64,000 bases of DNA from Mangrovibrevibacter kandeliae. GTDB taxonomy: Bacteria; Pseudomonadota; Alphaproteobacteria; Rhizobiales; Rhizobiaceae. The stretch spans positions 620,001 to 684,000 of the forward strand of contig NZ_JANIFJ010000001.1 of NCBI RefSeq assembly GCF_024519155.1, read 5' to 3'. Position 1 is the first letter of the stretch; each line of letters opens with the position of its first letter. The translations under genes and the position numbers were made by a program. This document shows positions 7,917 to 15,908 of this stretch, in pieces. The notes below the pieces were generated by a model. That model ran no database searches. It saw only the letters and a list, made by a program, of their open reading frames with translations, and was not told the origin of the DNA.

Positions 7917-8672
7917 ATGGCCACCATCTCACTCGTCACCGGCGCCAGCCGCGGCCTCGGCCGCAACGCCGCAATCGCCATCGCCCGCAACGGGGGCGAC
8001 GTCGTCATCACCTATCACAGCCGCCGCGAGGAGGCGGAGGCCGTCGTCGCCGAGATCGCCGCGCTCGGCCGCAGGGCCGTCGCGCTCCAGCTCGAGGCCG
8101 GCGCCGTGGCGGGCTTCGCCGCCTTTGCGGACGCGCTGCGCACCGTCCTGCGCGCGACCTGGCAGCGCGAAACCTTCGACCATCTGGTCAACAATGCCGG
8201 CCATGGCGACTACGCCCTCATCGCGGACACGACCGAGGCGCAGTTCGACCGGCTGGTGGACGTCCACTTCAAGGGCATCTTCTTCCTCACGCAGGCCTTG
8301 CTGCCGCTTCTCGCCGACGGCGGGCGCATCGTGAACCTCTCCTCCGGACTCACCCGCGTCTCGGCGCCCGGTTGGAGCGCCTATTCGGCGGTCAAGGGCG
8401 CGGTCGAGGTCCTGACGCTGTACATGGCCAAGGAACTCGGCGGCCGCGGCATCGCCGTCAACACGGTGGCGCCCGGCGCGATCGAGACCGACTTCTTCGG
8501 CGGCGCGGTGCGCGACACGCCGGAGTTCAACAGGTTCTTCGCCGACATCACCGCGCTCGGGCGCGTCGGCGTCCCCGACGATGTCGGCCCGATGATCGCC
8601 AGCCTGCTGTCGCCGGACAATCGCTGGGTCAACGCTCAGCGGATCGAGGTCTCCGGCGGTCAGGGCATCTGA
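7917..8672 (+). CDS. SDR family NAD(P)-dependent oxidoreductase
   Basis: This is a classical short-chain dehydrogenase of 251 residues. It shows the nucleotide-binding TGASRGLG motif at 8-15, NNAG at 92-95, catalytic Ser near 142, and Y156-x3-K160. The C-terminal segment (RIEVSGGQGI) has the usual final strand. The start at 7917 is preceded by a good ACAGGAG ribosome-binding site seven bases upstream. It is divergent from the AraC regulator gene at 7784, a frequent pairing in which AraC induces an SDR in response to a toxic carbonyl compound. Substrate is not predictable from sequence. Confidence 0.92.
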   Translation: MATISLVTGASRGLGRNAAIAIARNGGDVVITYHSRREEAEAVVAEIAALGRRAVALQLEAGAVAGFAAFADALRTVLRATWQRETFDHLVNNAGHGDYALIADTTEAQFDRLVDVHFKGIFFLTQALLPLLADGGRIVNLSSGLTRVSAPGWSAYSAVKGAVEVLTLYMAKELGGRGIAVNTVAPGAIETDFFGGAVRDTPEFNRFFADITALGRVGVPDDVGPMIASLLSPDNRWVNAQRIEVSGGQGI

Positions 8673-8696
8673 GCGGCGGAGCGCGCCGTTCGCCGT

Positions 8697-9212
8697 TCAC
8701 AGCTCCAGCGGCAGGACGAAGGGCGTGCCGGAAAAGGCGATCTCGCCGCGCCCGATCGACTCGATGGCCCTGACCATGCGGCCGTCGCGGCCGAGCTTGG
8801 CGTCGGCGATCTCGACCATCAGCGAGTTCGGCGTCGCCGAGGGGGAGCGTCGGCGCAGCTCCTCGGCAAGCGCCTGCTCGTCGAGGTCCGGATTGATCGC
8901 GCAGGCGAGGATGTAGGCGGCGGCCGTCGAGCGGCTGATCCCCGCAAAGCAGTGGACCGCGAGCGGCTTCGCGCGGTCCCAGCGTCGGCCGAACTCCAGC
9001 AGCTGGTCGATGTGCTCGACGCCCGGCAGGATCATGCCGTCCATCGGTTCGATGATGTCGTTCATGCCGATGAAGAGATGGCGGTCGGCGGCGATGGAGA
9101 TCGGCCTGTCGACGACCGTGTCGGCGTTGATCAGCGTGACGACGTCGAGGGCGCCGTGGGAGGAGACGGCGACGGGAAGGTCGGCAAGCGAGGAGACGAC
9201 GAGATAGGACAT
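8697..9212 (-). CDS. Tyrosine phosphatase-like protein
   Basis: This 171-residue protein carries the cysteine-phosphatase P-loop HCFAGISRS (His87, Cys88, Arg94), the signature of protein tyrosine and dual-specificity phosphatases. The sequence before it resembles the small cytoplasmic phosphatases found in many alphaproteobacteria. A general-acid aspartate should lie in the preceding loop but cannot be fixed by eye. The ATG at 9212 lies five bases downstream of the stop of the HD-domain gene, so the two probably share a transcript. The physiological substrate is unknown. Confidence 0.85.
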   Translation of the reverse strand: MSYLVVSSLADLPVAVSSHGALDVVTLINADTVVDRPISIAADRHLFIGMNDIIEPMDGMILPGVEHIDQLLEFGRRWDRAKPLAVHCFAGISRSTAAAYILACAINPDLDEQALAEELRRRSPSATPNSLMVEIADAKLGRDGRMVRAIESIGRGEIAFSGTPFVLPLEL

Positions 9213-9217
9213 GACGG

Positions 9218-9850
9218 TCAGTCGATCCGTGACAGAGGGAGGGGGGCGCACGCATGCGGCGCACGAGCGAGCCGGTCGAGAGCGTCGAACCGCGCGAGAT
9301 ACGCCGCGCCCACGTCCCGGGCCGGGCGGGGCGCGAAGAGCTCTGCGGCGAGGCTCATCGTCGGCGTGCCGAAGAACTTCGCCGCCTCGGCCTCGTCGAA
9401 GCCGGCAAGCAGCGTCGCCTCGTAGTAGGCCGACAGCCGGTCGGCCGTCTTGATGCACTTTGCGACCTTCGGCGGGAGGTCGCGCGGCAGGCCGAACCTC
9501 AGATGAACCGCCGCCTGCAACCGCGCCTCCACCGCCTTGTAGTCGCCACCCATGACACTCTTGAAGGGCGAGATCATGTCCCCGATGACGTATTCGGGCG
9601 CATCGTGGAGGAGCGCGGCGAGCCGCCAGCGCGGGTCCTCGTCCTGCGCCGCGACGATCTCCTCGACGATCAGCGAATGTTGCGCGACGGAAAAGGCGTG
9701 GTCGCCGTGCGTCTGGCCGTTCCAGCGCGCGACGCGGGCGAGGCCGTGGGCGATGTCGCCGATCTCGACGTCGAGCGGCGAGGGCTCCAGAAGGTCGAGC
9801 CGCCGGCCCGAAAGCATGCGCTGCCAGGCCCGCGGCGTCTTGCCCTTCAC
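9218..9850 (-). CDS. HD-domain nucleotidase (YfbR-like)
   Basis: This 210-residue HD-superfamily phosphohydrolase has metal ligands in order: H58 (QHSLIVEE), H82-D83 (LLHDAPEYVIGD) and D137 (KTADRLS). This spacing and the HDAPEYVIGDM motif match YfbR-type 5'-deoxynucleotidases, which dephosphorylate dNMPs. It starts with GTG at 9850, which overlaps the stop codon of the upstream ygfZ-like gene as GTGA, so translation is likely coupled. Downstream by five bases is the tyrosine phosphatase gene. Confidence 0.87.
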   Translation of the reverse strand: MKGKTPRAWQRMLSGRRLDLLEPSPLDVEIGDIAHGLARVARWNGQTHGDHAFSVAQHSLIVEEIVAAQDEDPRWRLAALLHDAPEYVIGDMISPFKSVMGGDYKAVEARLQAAVHLRFGLPRDLPPKVAKCIKTADRLSAYYEATLLAGFDEAEAAKFFGTPTMSLAAELFAPRPARDVGAAYLARFDALDRLARAPHACAPLPLSRID

Positions 9851-10701
9851 GCCTCGCCCTCGGCCGGTGAAGACCCCGCCTGCGGCAAGGTGTAGCCGGC
9901 CCAGGGCGGGATGGTCGCCACCACCGGAACGCCATCGGCTGCGAGCACCGCGTCTGCGGCAAGCGCCTCGGCCAGCCGGTCGAGCCGCACCAGGGCCATC
10001 CCTTCGCTGCCGGCTGCGGCGATGATCGTGCCGATCGTCTTGCCACCCGCGCTGATCTCGACGCCCCGGGTGATGTGGCCCTCGGCCTCGATCAGCATCA
10101 GGCGTCGGCGCGCGGTGCCGCGATGCTGCATGCGCGAGACGACCTCCTGGCCGACGAAGCAGCCCTTCCTGAACGAGACGCCGCCGTTCTGGTCGAGGAG
10201 CACGTCGTGCGGAAAGACATCGGATGCCGGAAAATCGGCTTCGGCCTCGGCGATGCCGGCCCGGATGCGATGCGCGGCGAAGGCCGCGGGCGCCGCCTCG
10301 GCCATCCCCTCCGGCGGAGCGCCATAGAGGCGGGCGGTGCTTCGTTCGGCAAAGCGCGTGTCGACAAGGGCCTCCGCCGGCAGCTCTGAGCCACCCCACA
10401 GCGCGACGACCGGCGCATCGACCGCCGCGATCTCCACCTTGGCGCGAAGCTTGTAGAGCGTCAGCCGCTTGGCAAGGTCGGACCGCGCGCCGGCGGCGAC
10501 GTCGAGCCGGAAACCGTCGGCGATGCGGCTGGCGAGAAAGTCGAAGAGGATCTTGCCTTGCGGAGTCAGAAGCGCCGCCGGCCGCGCTTCGTCCGCGCCC
10601 AGTCCGTCGAGATCGGCGGTCACGAGGTTCTGCAGGAAATCCGCGGCGGCAGGACCGGTGACGGTCAGCACCGCCCGGTCGGGAAGGCGAGCGAAGGGCA
10701 T
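9847..10701 (-). CDS. ygfZ: YgfZ/GcvT-like folate-binding Fe-S assembly protein
   Basis: This 284-residue protein of the YgfZ (CAF17) family is a tetrahydrofolate-dependent accessory factor for certain iron-sulfur enzymes. The diagnostic motif KGCFVGQE is present at residues 179-186 with the conserved Cys181. The N-terminal half has the GcvT-like fold (LTVTGPAAADFLQNLVTAD). It is divergent from the dihydroorotase gene across a 73-base gap that should hold both promoters, and is coupled to the HD nucleotidase gene by a GTGA overlap. Confidence 0.93.
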   Translation of the reverse strand: MPFARLPDRAVLTVTGPAAADFLQNLVTADLDGLGADEARPAALLTPQGKILFDFLASRIADGFRLDVAAGARSDLAKRLTLYKLRAKVEIAAVDAPVVALWGGSELPAEALVDTRFAERSTARLYGAPPEGMAEAAPAAFAAHRIRAGIAEAEADFPASDVFPHDVLLDQNGGVSFRKGCFVGQEVVSRMQHRGTARRRLMLIEAEGHITRGVEISAGGKTIGTIIAAAGSEGMALVRLDRLAEALAADAVLAADGVPVVATIPPWAGYTLPQAGSSPAEGEA

Positions 10702-10774
10702 GGCGACTCGGCTTGCATCGGCAGAGCCGGTTACGTAAGCCCGGGACCTGTATGGGGCAAGCGGGGGGCGAACG

Positions 10775-12112
10775 ATGCCGACCTATGATCGCGTCTTCAA
10801 GGGCGGCACGGTGGTCAACCAGGACGGCGAGGGCATCCGTGACGTCGGTGTCTGCGGCGGACGCATCGCCCATATCGGCTCGATCGCACCGCAGGATGCC
10901 GGCGAGGTGATCGACTGCACCGGCCTGCACCTCCTGCCGGGCGTCATCGACAGCCAGGTGCACTTCCGCGAGCCTGGTCCGACCCACAAGGAGGATCTGG
11001 AGACGGGGTCGCGCGCAGCCGTGCTCGGCGGGGTGACGACGGTCTTCGAGATGCCGAACACCGATCCCTTGACGACCAGCGAGGCGGCGCTCGCCGACAA
11101 GGTTTCCCGCGGCCGTCACAGGATGCATTGCGACTTCGCCTTCTGGGTCGGCGGCACGCGCGAGAACGCGGCCGACGTCGCCGAACTCGAGCGGCTTCCG
11201 GGCGCGGCCGGCATCAAGGTCTTCATGGGCTCCTCCACCGGCAGCCTCCTCGTCGAGGACGACGCGGGCGTGACCGAGATCCTCAAGCGCACGCGCCGGC
11301 GCGCGGCCTTCCACTCCGAGGACGAGTTCCGCCTGCGCGAGCGGCTCGGCGAGCGCGTGGCCGACGATCCCTCTTCGCATCCGGTCTGGCGCGACGAAAC
11401 GGCGGCGATGCAGTGCACGGAGCGGCTGGTGCGGATCGCCGAGGCGACCGGCGCGCGCATCCACGTCCTCCACATCTCCACCGCCGAGGAAATCCTGTTC
11501 CTCGCGCAGCACAAGGCGAACGCCACCTGCGAGGCGACGCCGCACCACCTGACGCTGACCGCCGACGATTATGACCGGCTCGGCACGCTGATCCAGATGA
11601 ACCCGCCGGTGCGCCACCCGCGCCACCGCGACGGCGTCTGGCACGGCATTTCGCAGGGCATCGTCGACGTCCTCGGCTCGGACCACGCGCCGCACACGCT
11701 GGAGGAGAAGAGCAAGCCCTATCCGCAGTCGCCGTCCGGCATGACGGGCGTGCAGACGCTGGTGCCGATCATGCTCGACCACGTCGCCAACGGCCGGCTG
11801 TCGCTCGCCCGTTTCGTCGATCTCACTTCAGCCGGCCCGCAGCGGATCTTCGGCCTGTCCGGAAAGGGCCGCATCGCCGTCGGCTACGACGCCGACCTAA
11901 CCGTCGTCGATCTCAAGCGGCAGGAGACGATCCGCAACGACTGGATCGGCTCGCGTTCGCAGTGGACCCCCTATGACGGCAAGGTCGTCACCGGCTGGCC
12001 GGTCGGCACCGTCGTGCGCGGGCGACGGGTGATGTGGGAGGGCGACCTGATCGAGACGTCCGGCGGCGAGCCGGCGCGGTTCATCGAGGCGCTCCCGGCG
12101 GCCTCAAGCTAG
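10775..12112 (+). CDS. pyrC: Dihydroorotase-family amidohydrolase with QxH metal motif
   Basis: This 445-residue cyclic amidohydrolase resembles class I dihydroorotases and allantoinases. The substrate motif VHFREPG is present, and the carboxylated lysine is expected at K148 (AGIKVFMG). H180, H233 (VLHIS) and D303 (GSDHAPH) fill the remaining positions. The first metal-binding HxH motif reads QVH: Gln61 replaces the first histidine, with H63 kept. A QxH form occurs, to my knowledge, in rhizobial proteins annotated as dihydroorotase. It may be the functional pyrimidine enzyme or a paralogue; no other pyr gene is nearby, so the symbol is tentative. Confidence 0.8.
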   Translation: MPTYDRVFKGGTVVNQDGEGIRDVGVCGGRIAHIGSIAPQDAGEVIDCTGLHLLPGVIDSQVHFREPGPTHKEDLETGSRAAVLGGVTTVFEMPNTDPLTTSEAALADKVSRGRHRMHCDFAFWVGGTRENAADVAELERLPGAAGIKVFMGSSTGSLLVEDDAGVTEILKRTRRRAAFHSEDEFRLRERLGERVADDPSSHPVWRDETAAMQCTERLVRIAEATGARIHVLHISTAEEILFLAQHKANATCEATPHHLTLTADDYDRLGTLIQMNPPVRHPRHRDGVWHGISQGIVDVLGSDHAPHTLEEKSKPYPQSPSGMTGVQTLVPIMLDHVANGRLSLARFVDLTSAGPQRIFGLSGKGRIAVGYDADLTVVDLKRQETIRNDWIGSRSQWTPYDGKVVTGWPVGTVVRGRRVMWEGDLIETSGGEPARFIEALPAASS

Positions 12113-12165
12113 AGTCGCGTGGGCGACCGGTGGCCGGTGGCCGCACATGCGGAAAGGGTGAAGAG

Positions 12166-12690
12166 ATGAGTGAAGCGGATCCCGTCGTCAGCCTGGGCGC
12201 TCTCGACCTCGAACACTGGACGCGCGGCGCGCTCTATGCAGCCGGGCAGGCGCCCCTCGGCCAGCGCCTCGGACTGACCGACCTCGGGGCGCGCTATTGC
12301 GAGGTCCCGCCCGGCAAGTCGGCCTGTCCCTTTCACAACCACCATGTCGAGGACGAGCTCTTCGTCATCCTCGAAGGCGAGGGGACCTATCGCTTCGGCA
12401 GCGCGCGCCATGCGGTGAAGGCGGGCGACGTGCTCGGCGCCCCGGCCGGCGACCAGCGCACCGCCCACCACCTGATCAACACAGGAACGGGCGTTTTGCG
12501 CTATCTCGCGATTTCGTCGGTCGGCCGCACCGACATCTGCGAATACCCTGACTCCGGCAAGATCCTGGTGTCCTCCCAGCCCCGCCCGACGATGCCGGAC
12601 GGGTTCGACCTGATGCAGCAGGAGGGCGCGAACGTTCCCTACTGGACGGGCGAGGCGGGCGCCGACGAGGACGGACCCGACAAGGACTGA
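12166..12690 (+). CDS. Cupin domain-containing protein
   Basis: This single-domain cupin of 174 residues has motif 1 with the metal-ligand cluster H57-N-H59-H60 followed by E62/E64, and motif 2 around GAPAGDQRTAHHLIN with H101/H102. Such small cupins bind a divalent metal and can be isomerases, dioxygenases or sugar-binding proteins; nothing specific can be inferred here. The ATG at 12166 is preceded by a purine-rich GGGTGAAGAG ribosome-binding region. It starts 53 bases after the dihydroorotase stop and is probably co-transcribed with it. Confidence 0.85.
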   Translation: MSEADPVVSLGALDLEHWTRGALYAAGQAPLGQRLGLTDLGARYCEVPPGKSACPFHNHHVEDELFVILEGEGTYRFGSARHAVKAGDVLGAPAGDQRTAHHLINTGTGVLRYLAISSVGRTDICEYPDSGKILVSSQPRPTMPDGFDLMQQEGANVPYWTGEAGADEDGPDKD

Positions 12691-12737
12691 ACGCAGGACT
12701 CCAGTGGAAGCCCGATGGCAGCGCGAGGCGGCCCCGT

Positions 12738-13616
12738 TCAGTCGCCGGCGACGAAGAACTGCAGCTTGCCGTCGGGGCTGATCCCGACGCGGTAGAAGTT
12801 GTAGGCGCCGAAGCCCTTCATGTCCTGCCAGTCGCCCGCGGTGACGAGCTCGAACAGCTCGACCAGCTGCGGCTTCGTCAGCGCGTTGATGTCGACCCGG
12901 GTGAAGTAGGGCCAGACATAGATGTCCGAGTCGGTGCCGGCGTCGTCGTGGACATAGCCGGCCTGCAGCGTCTCCAGGAGGATGGACAGGATCTCGACGC
13001 CGTCGCCGTCACCCGATGCGTTCTTCAGGAAGGCGATGGGATCGCCATCGAGCCCGGCGAGCGACAGCACCGTCCCGTCCTCGCCCGTCTCGATATACGG
13101 CCGCAGCTTCTCGATGTCGCCGGACCTGGCGATGTCGATCAGCCGCTGGCGTAGGTCGCGCACGGGCTGCGGCAGACCGGCCTCGCCGTAGAGGATTTCG
13201 GGCGGCGCCGCCTCGCTGACCTCCGGGTCGGCGTCGGGCGCGACGTTCATGCCGCCCTCGTCGCCCGCGTCCCCGGAACCGTCCTGCACGTCCGCAGGCG
13301 CCGTCGCATCCGGAAGCGGGGTCACGCCCGGCACGGCAGGGGTCGTTTCGCCGGCGGCCGGACCATGCGGGGGTGTCGCGCCACCGTCGGCCGGCGCGGC
13401 ACGCTCCCCGGCGGCTGGAGCGGCCACATCCGGCGCGGCTTGTGCGGCCGGTGCCTGGATCGGCGGCAGCGGCACCGAGATGATGCCCTCGCGCGTGGTG
13501 CTCTCGCCGGTTTCGGATTCGATCTGGGAGAAGGCCATGGCCGGCCCGGCGCACAGCAAGAAGGTGACAAGGGCGAGCGGCAAGTGCCGCGTCAGGACGC
13601 CATGCTGCGTCGACAT
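12738..13616 (-). CDS. Secreted protein with Pro/Ala-rich linker, unknown function
   Basis: This 292-residue protein has a clear signal peptide (hydrophobic core LPLALVTFLLCAGPAMA, cleavage expected after AMA near residue 28). A low-complexity Ala/Pro/Gly linker spans roughly residues 50-135, and a conserved-looking C-terminal domain (about 140-292) contains DIYVWPYFTRVDINALTKPQ and ends in GKLQFFVAGD. The composition fits an envelope-associated protein with a flexible tether. I do not recognise the domain beyond its resemblance to hypothetical rhizobial proteins. It is transcribed convergently with the cupin gene. Confidence 0.75.
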   Translation of the reverse strand: MSTQHGVLTRHLPLALVTFLLCAGPAMAFSQIESETGESTTREGIISVPLPPIQAPAAQAAPDVAAPAAGERAAPADGGATPPHGPAAGETTPAVPGVTPLPDATAPADVQDGSGDAGDEGGMNVAPDADPEVSEAAPPEILYGEAGLPQPVRDLRQRLIDIARSGDIEKLRPYIETGEDGTVLSLAGLDGDPIAFLKNASGDGDGVEILSILLETLQAGYVHDDAGTDSDIYVWPYFTRVDINALTKPQLVELFELVTAGDWQDMKGFGAYNFYRVGISPDGKLQFFVAGD

Positions 13617-13688
13617 CCAATCACTCCGGATGCGCCGGCAGGTCGTGCCGGGGCTTGCGCCTGCGTTTCTCTTGGAAGACGGACCGTC

Positions 13689-13949
13689 CTACTGGAGCGT
13701 CTGGTCGGAGCGGAATTCGCCATGCTCGATGCGCTGGCGCAGCTCGGCCAGCAGGTCGAGCGCCTCGTCTTCGCCATGCAGCCGGACGAGCTCGGACAGC
13801 GCCGTCGAGATAGCGGTCTCAGCCAGAATCTCGGCCTCGATGCCGTCGGAGATGCCGTCGGCCCACGCCTCGTTGTGGTACGAGACGGCAACCTGCTTCT
13901 TCTCGGCGAGGATCATGTCGTCCAGGCCCGCGGTGTGCAGATCAATCAT
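13689..13949 (-). CDS. Small conserved-looking protein of unknown function
   Basis: This 86-residue, soluble, acidic, mostly helical protein (for example ALSELVRLHGEDEALDLLAELRQ) has no signal peptide, membrane segment or cysteine motif. It lies upstream of the secreted Pro/Ala-rich protein gene on the same strand, 72 bases away. Codon use and third-position GC resemble the neighbours, which supports a real gene. I do not recognise a family. Confidence 0.6.
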   Translation of the reverse strand: MIDLHTAGLDDMILAEKKQVAVSYHNEAWADGISDGIEAEILAETAISTALSELVRLHGEDEALDLLAELRQRIEHGEFRSDQTLQ

Positions 13950-14049
13950 CCATATCCCCCAATCTTACAGAACGGCGTAACGTAAAGTTTTCCTTATCAT
14001 CGATGCGGCCCGCACTGTGGGGCGGTCTCGCACGAGCGTTAACGCCAGA

Positions 14050-14499
14050 TTAATTCCCGTACCTTGCGCTGATCTCCCTCGACAGCGTCGCGCCCTCCGC
14101 GAGATACCTGTCGACCGCCAGCCGCGCCGCTGGCGTGCATTGCTGATAGGTGGATTCGAACGCCCTGTAGCCGCCATTGAAGCTTGCCACCAGCCGGCGT
14201 CGATCCGCCTCGTTCGGCGCCTGGGCGTCGATGAGCTCCGACATCTTGTTGCGCCAGATCTGCGCGTTCGGGTCGCCGCAGAGCGTGCGCAGGAAGTGCA
14301 CCGAACCGAGAATCGAAGCGAGCCGGTCGAGCGGCTTGAGAAAGGACGCGCCGGAGGGCGATATGGCCGCCTCCTGCGCCTCGGCGGATGGCTGCGCGCC
14401 TTCCTCGGCCGCGAGTGCGGGTGCGCCGGACGTGAGCACCAGCATCCCGGCCAGCAAGGCACGGACGGGGCGGGAGCGGAATGCACGACGTGCCGACAT
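14050..14499 (-). CDS. TIGR02301 family secreted protein
   Basis: This 149-residue exported protein begins with a typical signal peptide (SRPVRALLAGMLVLTSG, cleavage after ALA). The mature part contains RLASILGSVHFLRTLCGDPN and a C-terminal region with a single further cysteine (TYQQC). It matches the rhizobial family TIGR02301, whose function is unknown. The ATG at 14499 is preferred over an upstream ATG at 14637 because only the shorter form begins directly with the signal peptide. The NUDIX gene lies 62 bases upstream on the same strand. Confidence 0.8.
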   Translation of the reverse strand: MSARRAFRSRPVRALLAGMLVLTSGAPALAAEEGAQPSAEAQEAAISPSGASFLKPLDRLASILGSVHFLRTLCGDPNAQIWRNKMSELIDAQAPNEADRRRLVASFNGGYRAFESTYQQCTPAARLAVDRYLAEGATLSREISARYGN

Positions 14500-14560
14500 G
14501 GAAATGGTCTCGGCCCTCGTTAGGGGATTTGCAAGGTCTCGCTCGCTGCGCTGCACGCTA

Positions 14561-15043
14561 TCAGGCGTACTGCGCCTTTCCGGCAACACTTTGATGATCC
14601 GCGGCAACAGTCGTCGCGGAATGCCGCAACTTGCCACGCGCCGCCACCACGATTGGCACGAGCCCAGGCGTCAGTCTGCCGGCGGCCTCCAGCTCCGCGA
14701 GAGCCTCCGGCGAGGCCAGCCGAAGGCTGCGCGCGTCGTCGCCGGCCGAAGGCGCCGAGCCCGCCGGGAGCTCGCCGACATGCACGGCGATAACGACATG
14801 CGTGCCGGCTTTCGCATCGACGATCTCATGCAGCTGCAGGAAGGCCAGCGCCTGCGGCACGACGCCGGTCTCCTCGCGCAGCTCGCGCCGGGCGGCCGCC
14901 TCCAGGGTCTCGCCGAACTCGACCCGCCCGCCGGGAAGGCTGAAACACCCCTCGAAGGGCGGCTTGCCGCGCTCTGCCAGGAGGACGTCGTCGCCCTGGA
15001 AGATGCAGATGGACACGCCGAGCGTGGGGCAGGGAACGGTCAT
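14561..15043 (-). CDS. NUDIX hydrolase
   Basis: This 160-residue protein carries a complete NUDIX box (G39-x5-E45-x7-REL-x-EE-x-G, residues 39-60), the Mg-dependent pyrophosphohydrolase motif. The preceding LPGG and following HEIVDAK segments fit the ADP-ribose pyrophosphatase/MutT-like branch. It probably hydrolyses a nucleoside diphosphate derivative; the exact substrate is unknown. It is divergent from the YedK-like gene across only 79 bases. Confidence 0.9.
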   Translation of the reverse strand: MTVPCPTLGVSICIFQGDDVLLAERGKPPFEGCFSLPGGRVEFGETLEAAARRELREETGVVPQALAFLQLHEIVDAKAGTHVVIAVHVGELPAGSAPSAGDDARSLRLASPEALAELEAAGRLTPGLVPIVVAARGKLRHSATTVAADHQSVAGKAQYA

Positions 15044-15086
15044 GCCGCAAAGCTGGTGCAGCGCGGCATGACCGCAAGGCGTCCGC

Positions 15087-15122
15087 TTGACAGCGCCGTG
15101 CGCCTCGGGTGGAAACGCAAGG
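15087..15122 (+). promoter_or_regulatory. Putative sigma-70 promoter giving a near-leaderless transcript
   Basis: A perfect TTGACA -35 box at 15087-15092 is followed after 17 bases by a weak -10 (TGGAAA, 15110-15115). Transcription would begin within a base or two of the ATG at 15123. There is no ribosome-binding site at normal spacing, only an AAGG touching the ATG. No alphaproteobacterial SOS box (GTTC-N7-GTTC type) is visible. Confidence 0.35.
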
Positions 15123-15887
15123 ATGTGCGGACGCTTCGCCCTGACCGCCTCGCCGGACGAGATCGCCGAGATCCTCGCGCTGCTCGAGCTCGACGGGTTT
15201 CCGCCGCGCTACAACATCGCGCCGACCCAGCCGATCCTGATCGTCAAGGCGGGCGAGCGCGCGGGCAACCGTTCGGGCCGCGTCGCCGCCTTGGTCCGCT
15301 GGGGGCTGGTGCCGTCCTGGGTGAAGGATCTCAAGGCGTTTCCGCTCCTGTTCAACGCCCGGGCCGACAGCGTCGCCGACAAGGCGGCGTTCCGCGCGGC
15401 GATGAAGTATCGCCGCTGCCTGGTGCCGGCGAGTGGCTTCTACGAGTGGCGGCGGGTGGGCAAGGCCAAGCCGAAGCCCTTCTACCTCAAGCCGCGCGAC
15501 GCTCGGCCCTTTGCCTTTGCGGGGCTCTGGGAAAGCTGGCAGTCGCCGGAGGGCAGCGAGCTCGACTCGGCCGCAATCGTGACGACCGACGCCAACGCCA
15601 CGCTTGCGCCGATCCACAGCCGGATGCCGGTGGTGATCCAGCCGGAGAGCTACGAGCGCTGGCTCGACACCCGCGCCTATCCTGCGGCCGACGTCCTCGA
15701 CCTGCTCGTGCCGGCGAACGACACCTTCTTCGAGGCGATTCCCGTCTCCGACAAGGTCAACAAGGTCGCCAACATGGGGCCGGACCTGCAGACGCCGCTG
15801 AATCCGGATGAAGCGCCACTCGAACCATTGGCCGCAGCGCCCGACGCCGCGTCGGACGTGGCGCCGGCACAGCGCGAACTGTTCTGA
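15123..15887 (+). CDS. yedK: SRAP domain abasic-site protein (YedK/HMCES)
   Basis: This 254-residue SOS response-associated peptidase family protein crosslinks to abasic sites in single-stranded DNA and shields them. The start at 15123 is fixed by function: the second residue must be the catalytic cysteine (MCGRFAL, Cys2), exposed after Met removal. Other active-site residues are N78 (LLFNARAD), E108 (SGFYEWR) and H165 (IHSRMPV). The C-terminal tail is Ala/Pro/Glu-rich. The downstream M42 peptidase gene begins 21 bases later and may be co-transcribed. Confidence 0.93.
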   Translation: MCGRFALTASPDEIAEILALLELDGFPPRYNIAPTQPILIVKAGERAGNRSGRVAALVRWGLVPSWVKDLKAFPLLFNARADSVADKAAFRAAMKYRRCLVPASGFYEWRRVGKAKPKPFYLKPRDARPFAFAGLWESWQSPEGSELDSAAIVTTDANATLAPIHSRMPVVIQPESYERWLDTRAYPAADVLDLLVPANDTFFEAIPVSDKVNKVANMGPDLQTPLNPDEAPLEPLAAAPDAASDVAPAQRELF

Positions 15888-15908
15888 ACCCAGAGGAAGG
15901 ATGAGCTC

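Noticed and set aside
9218-11782. A continuous minus-strand open frame of over 850 codons
   Set aside because: It runs antisense through the dihydroorotase gene and out of frame through ygfZ; only its last 210 codons (from GTG 9850) encode a recognisable HD protein. The rest is a high-GC shadow.
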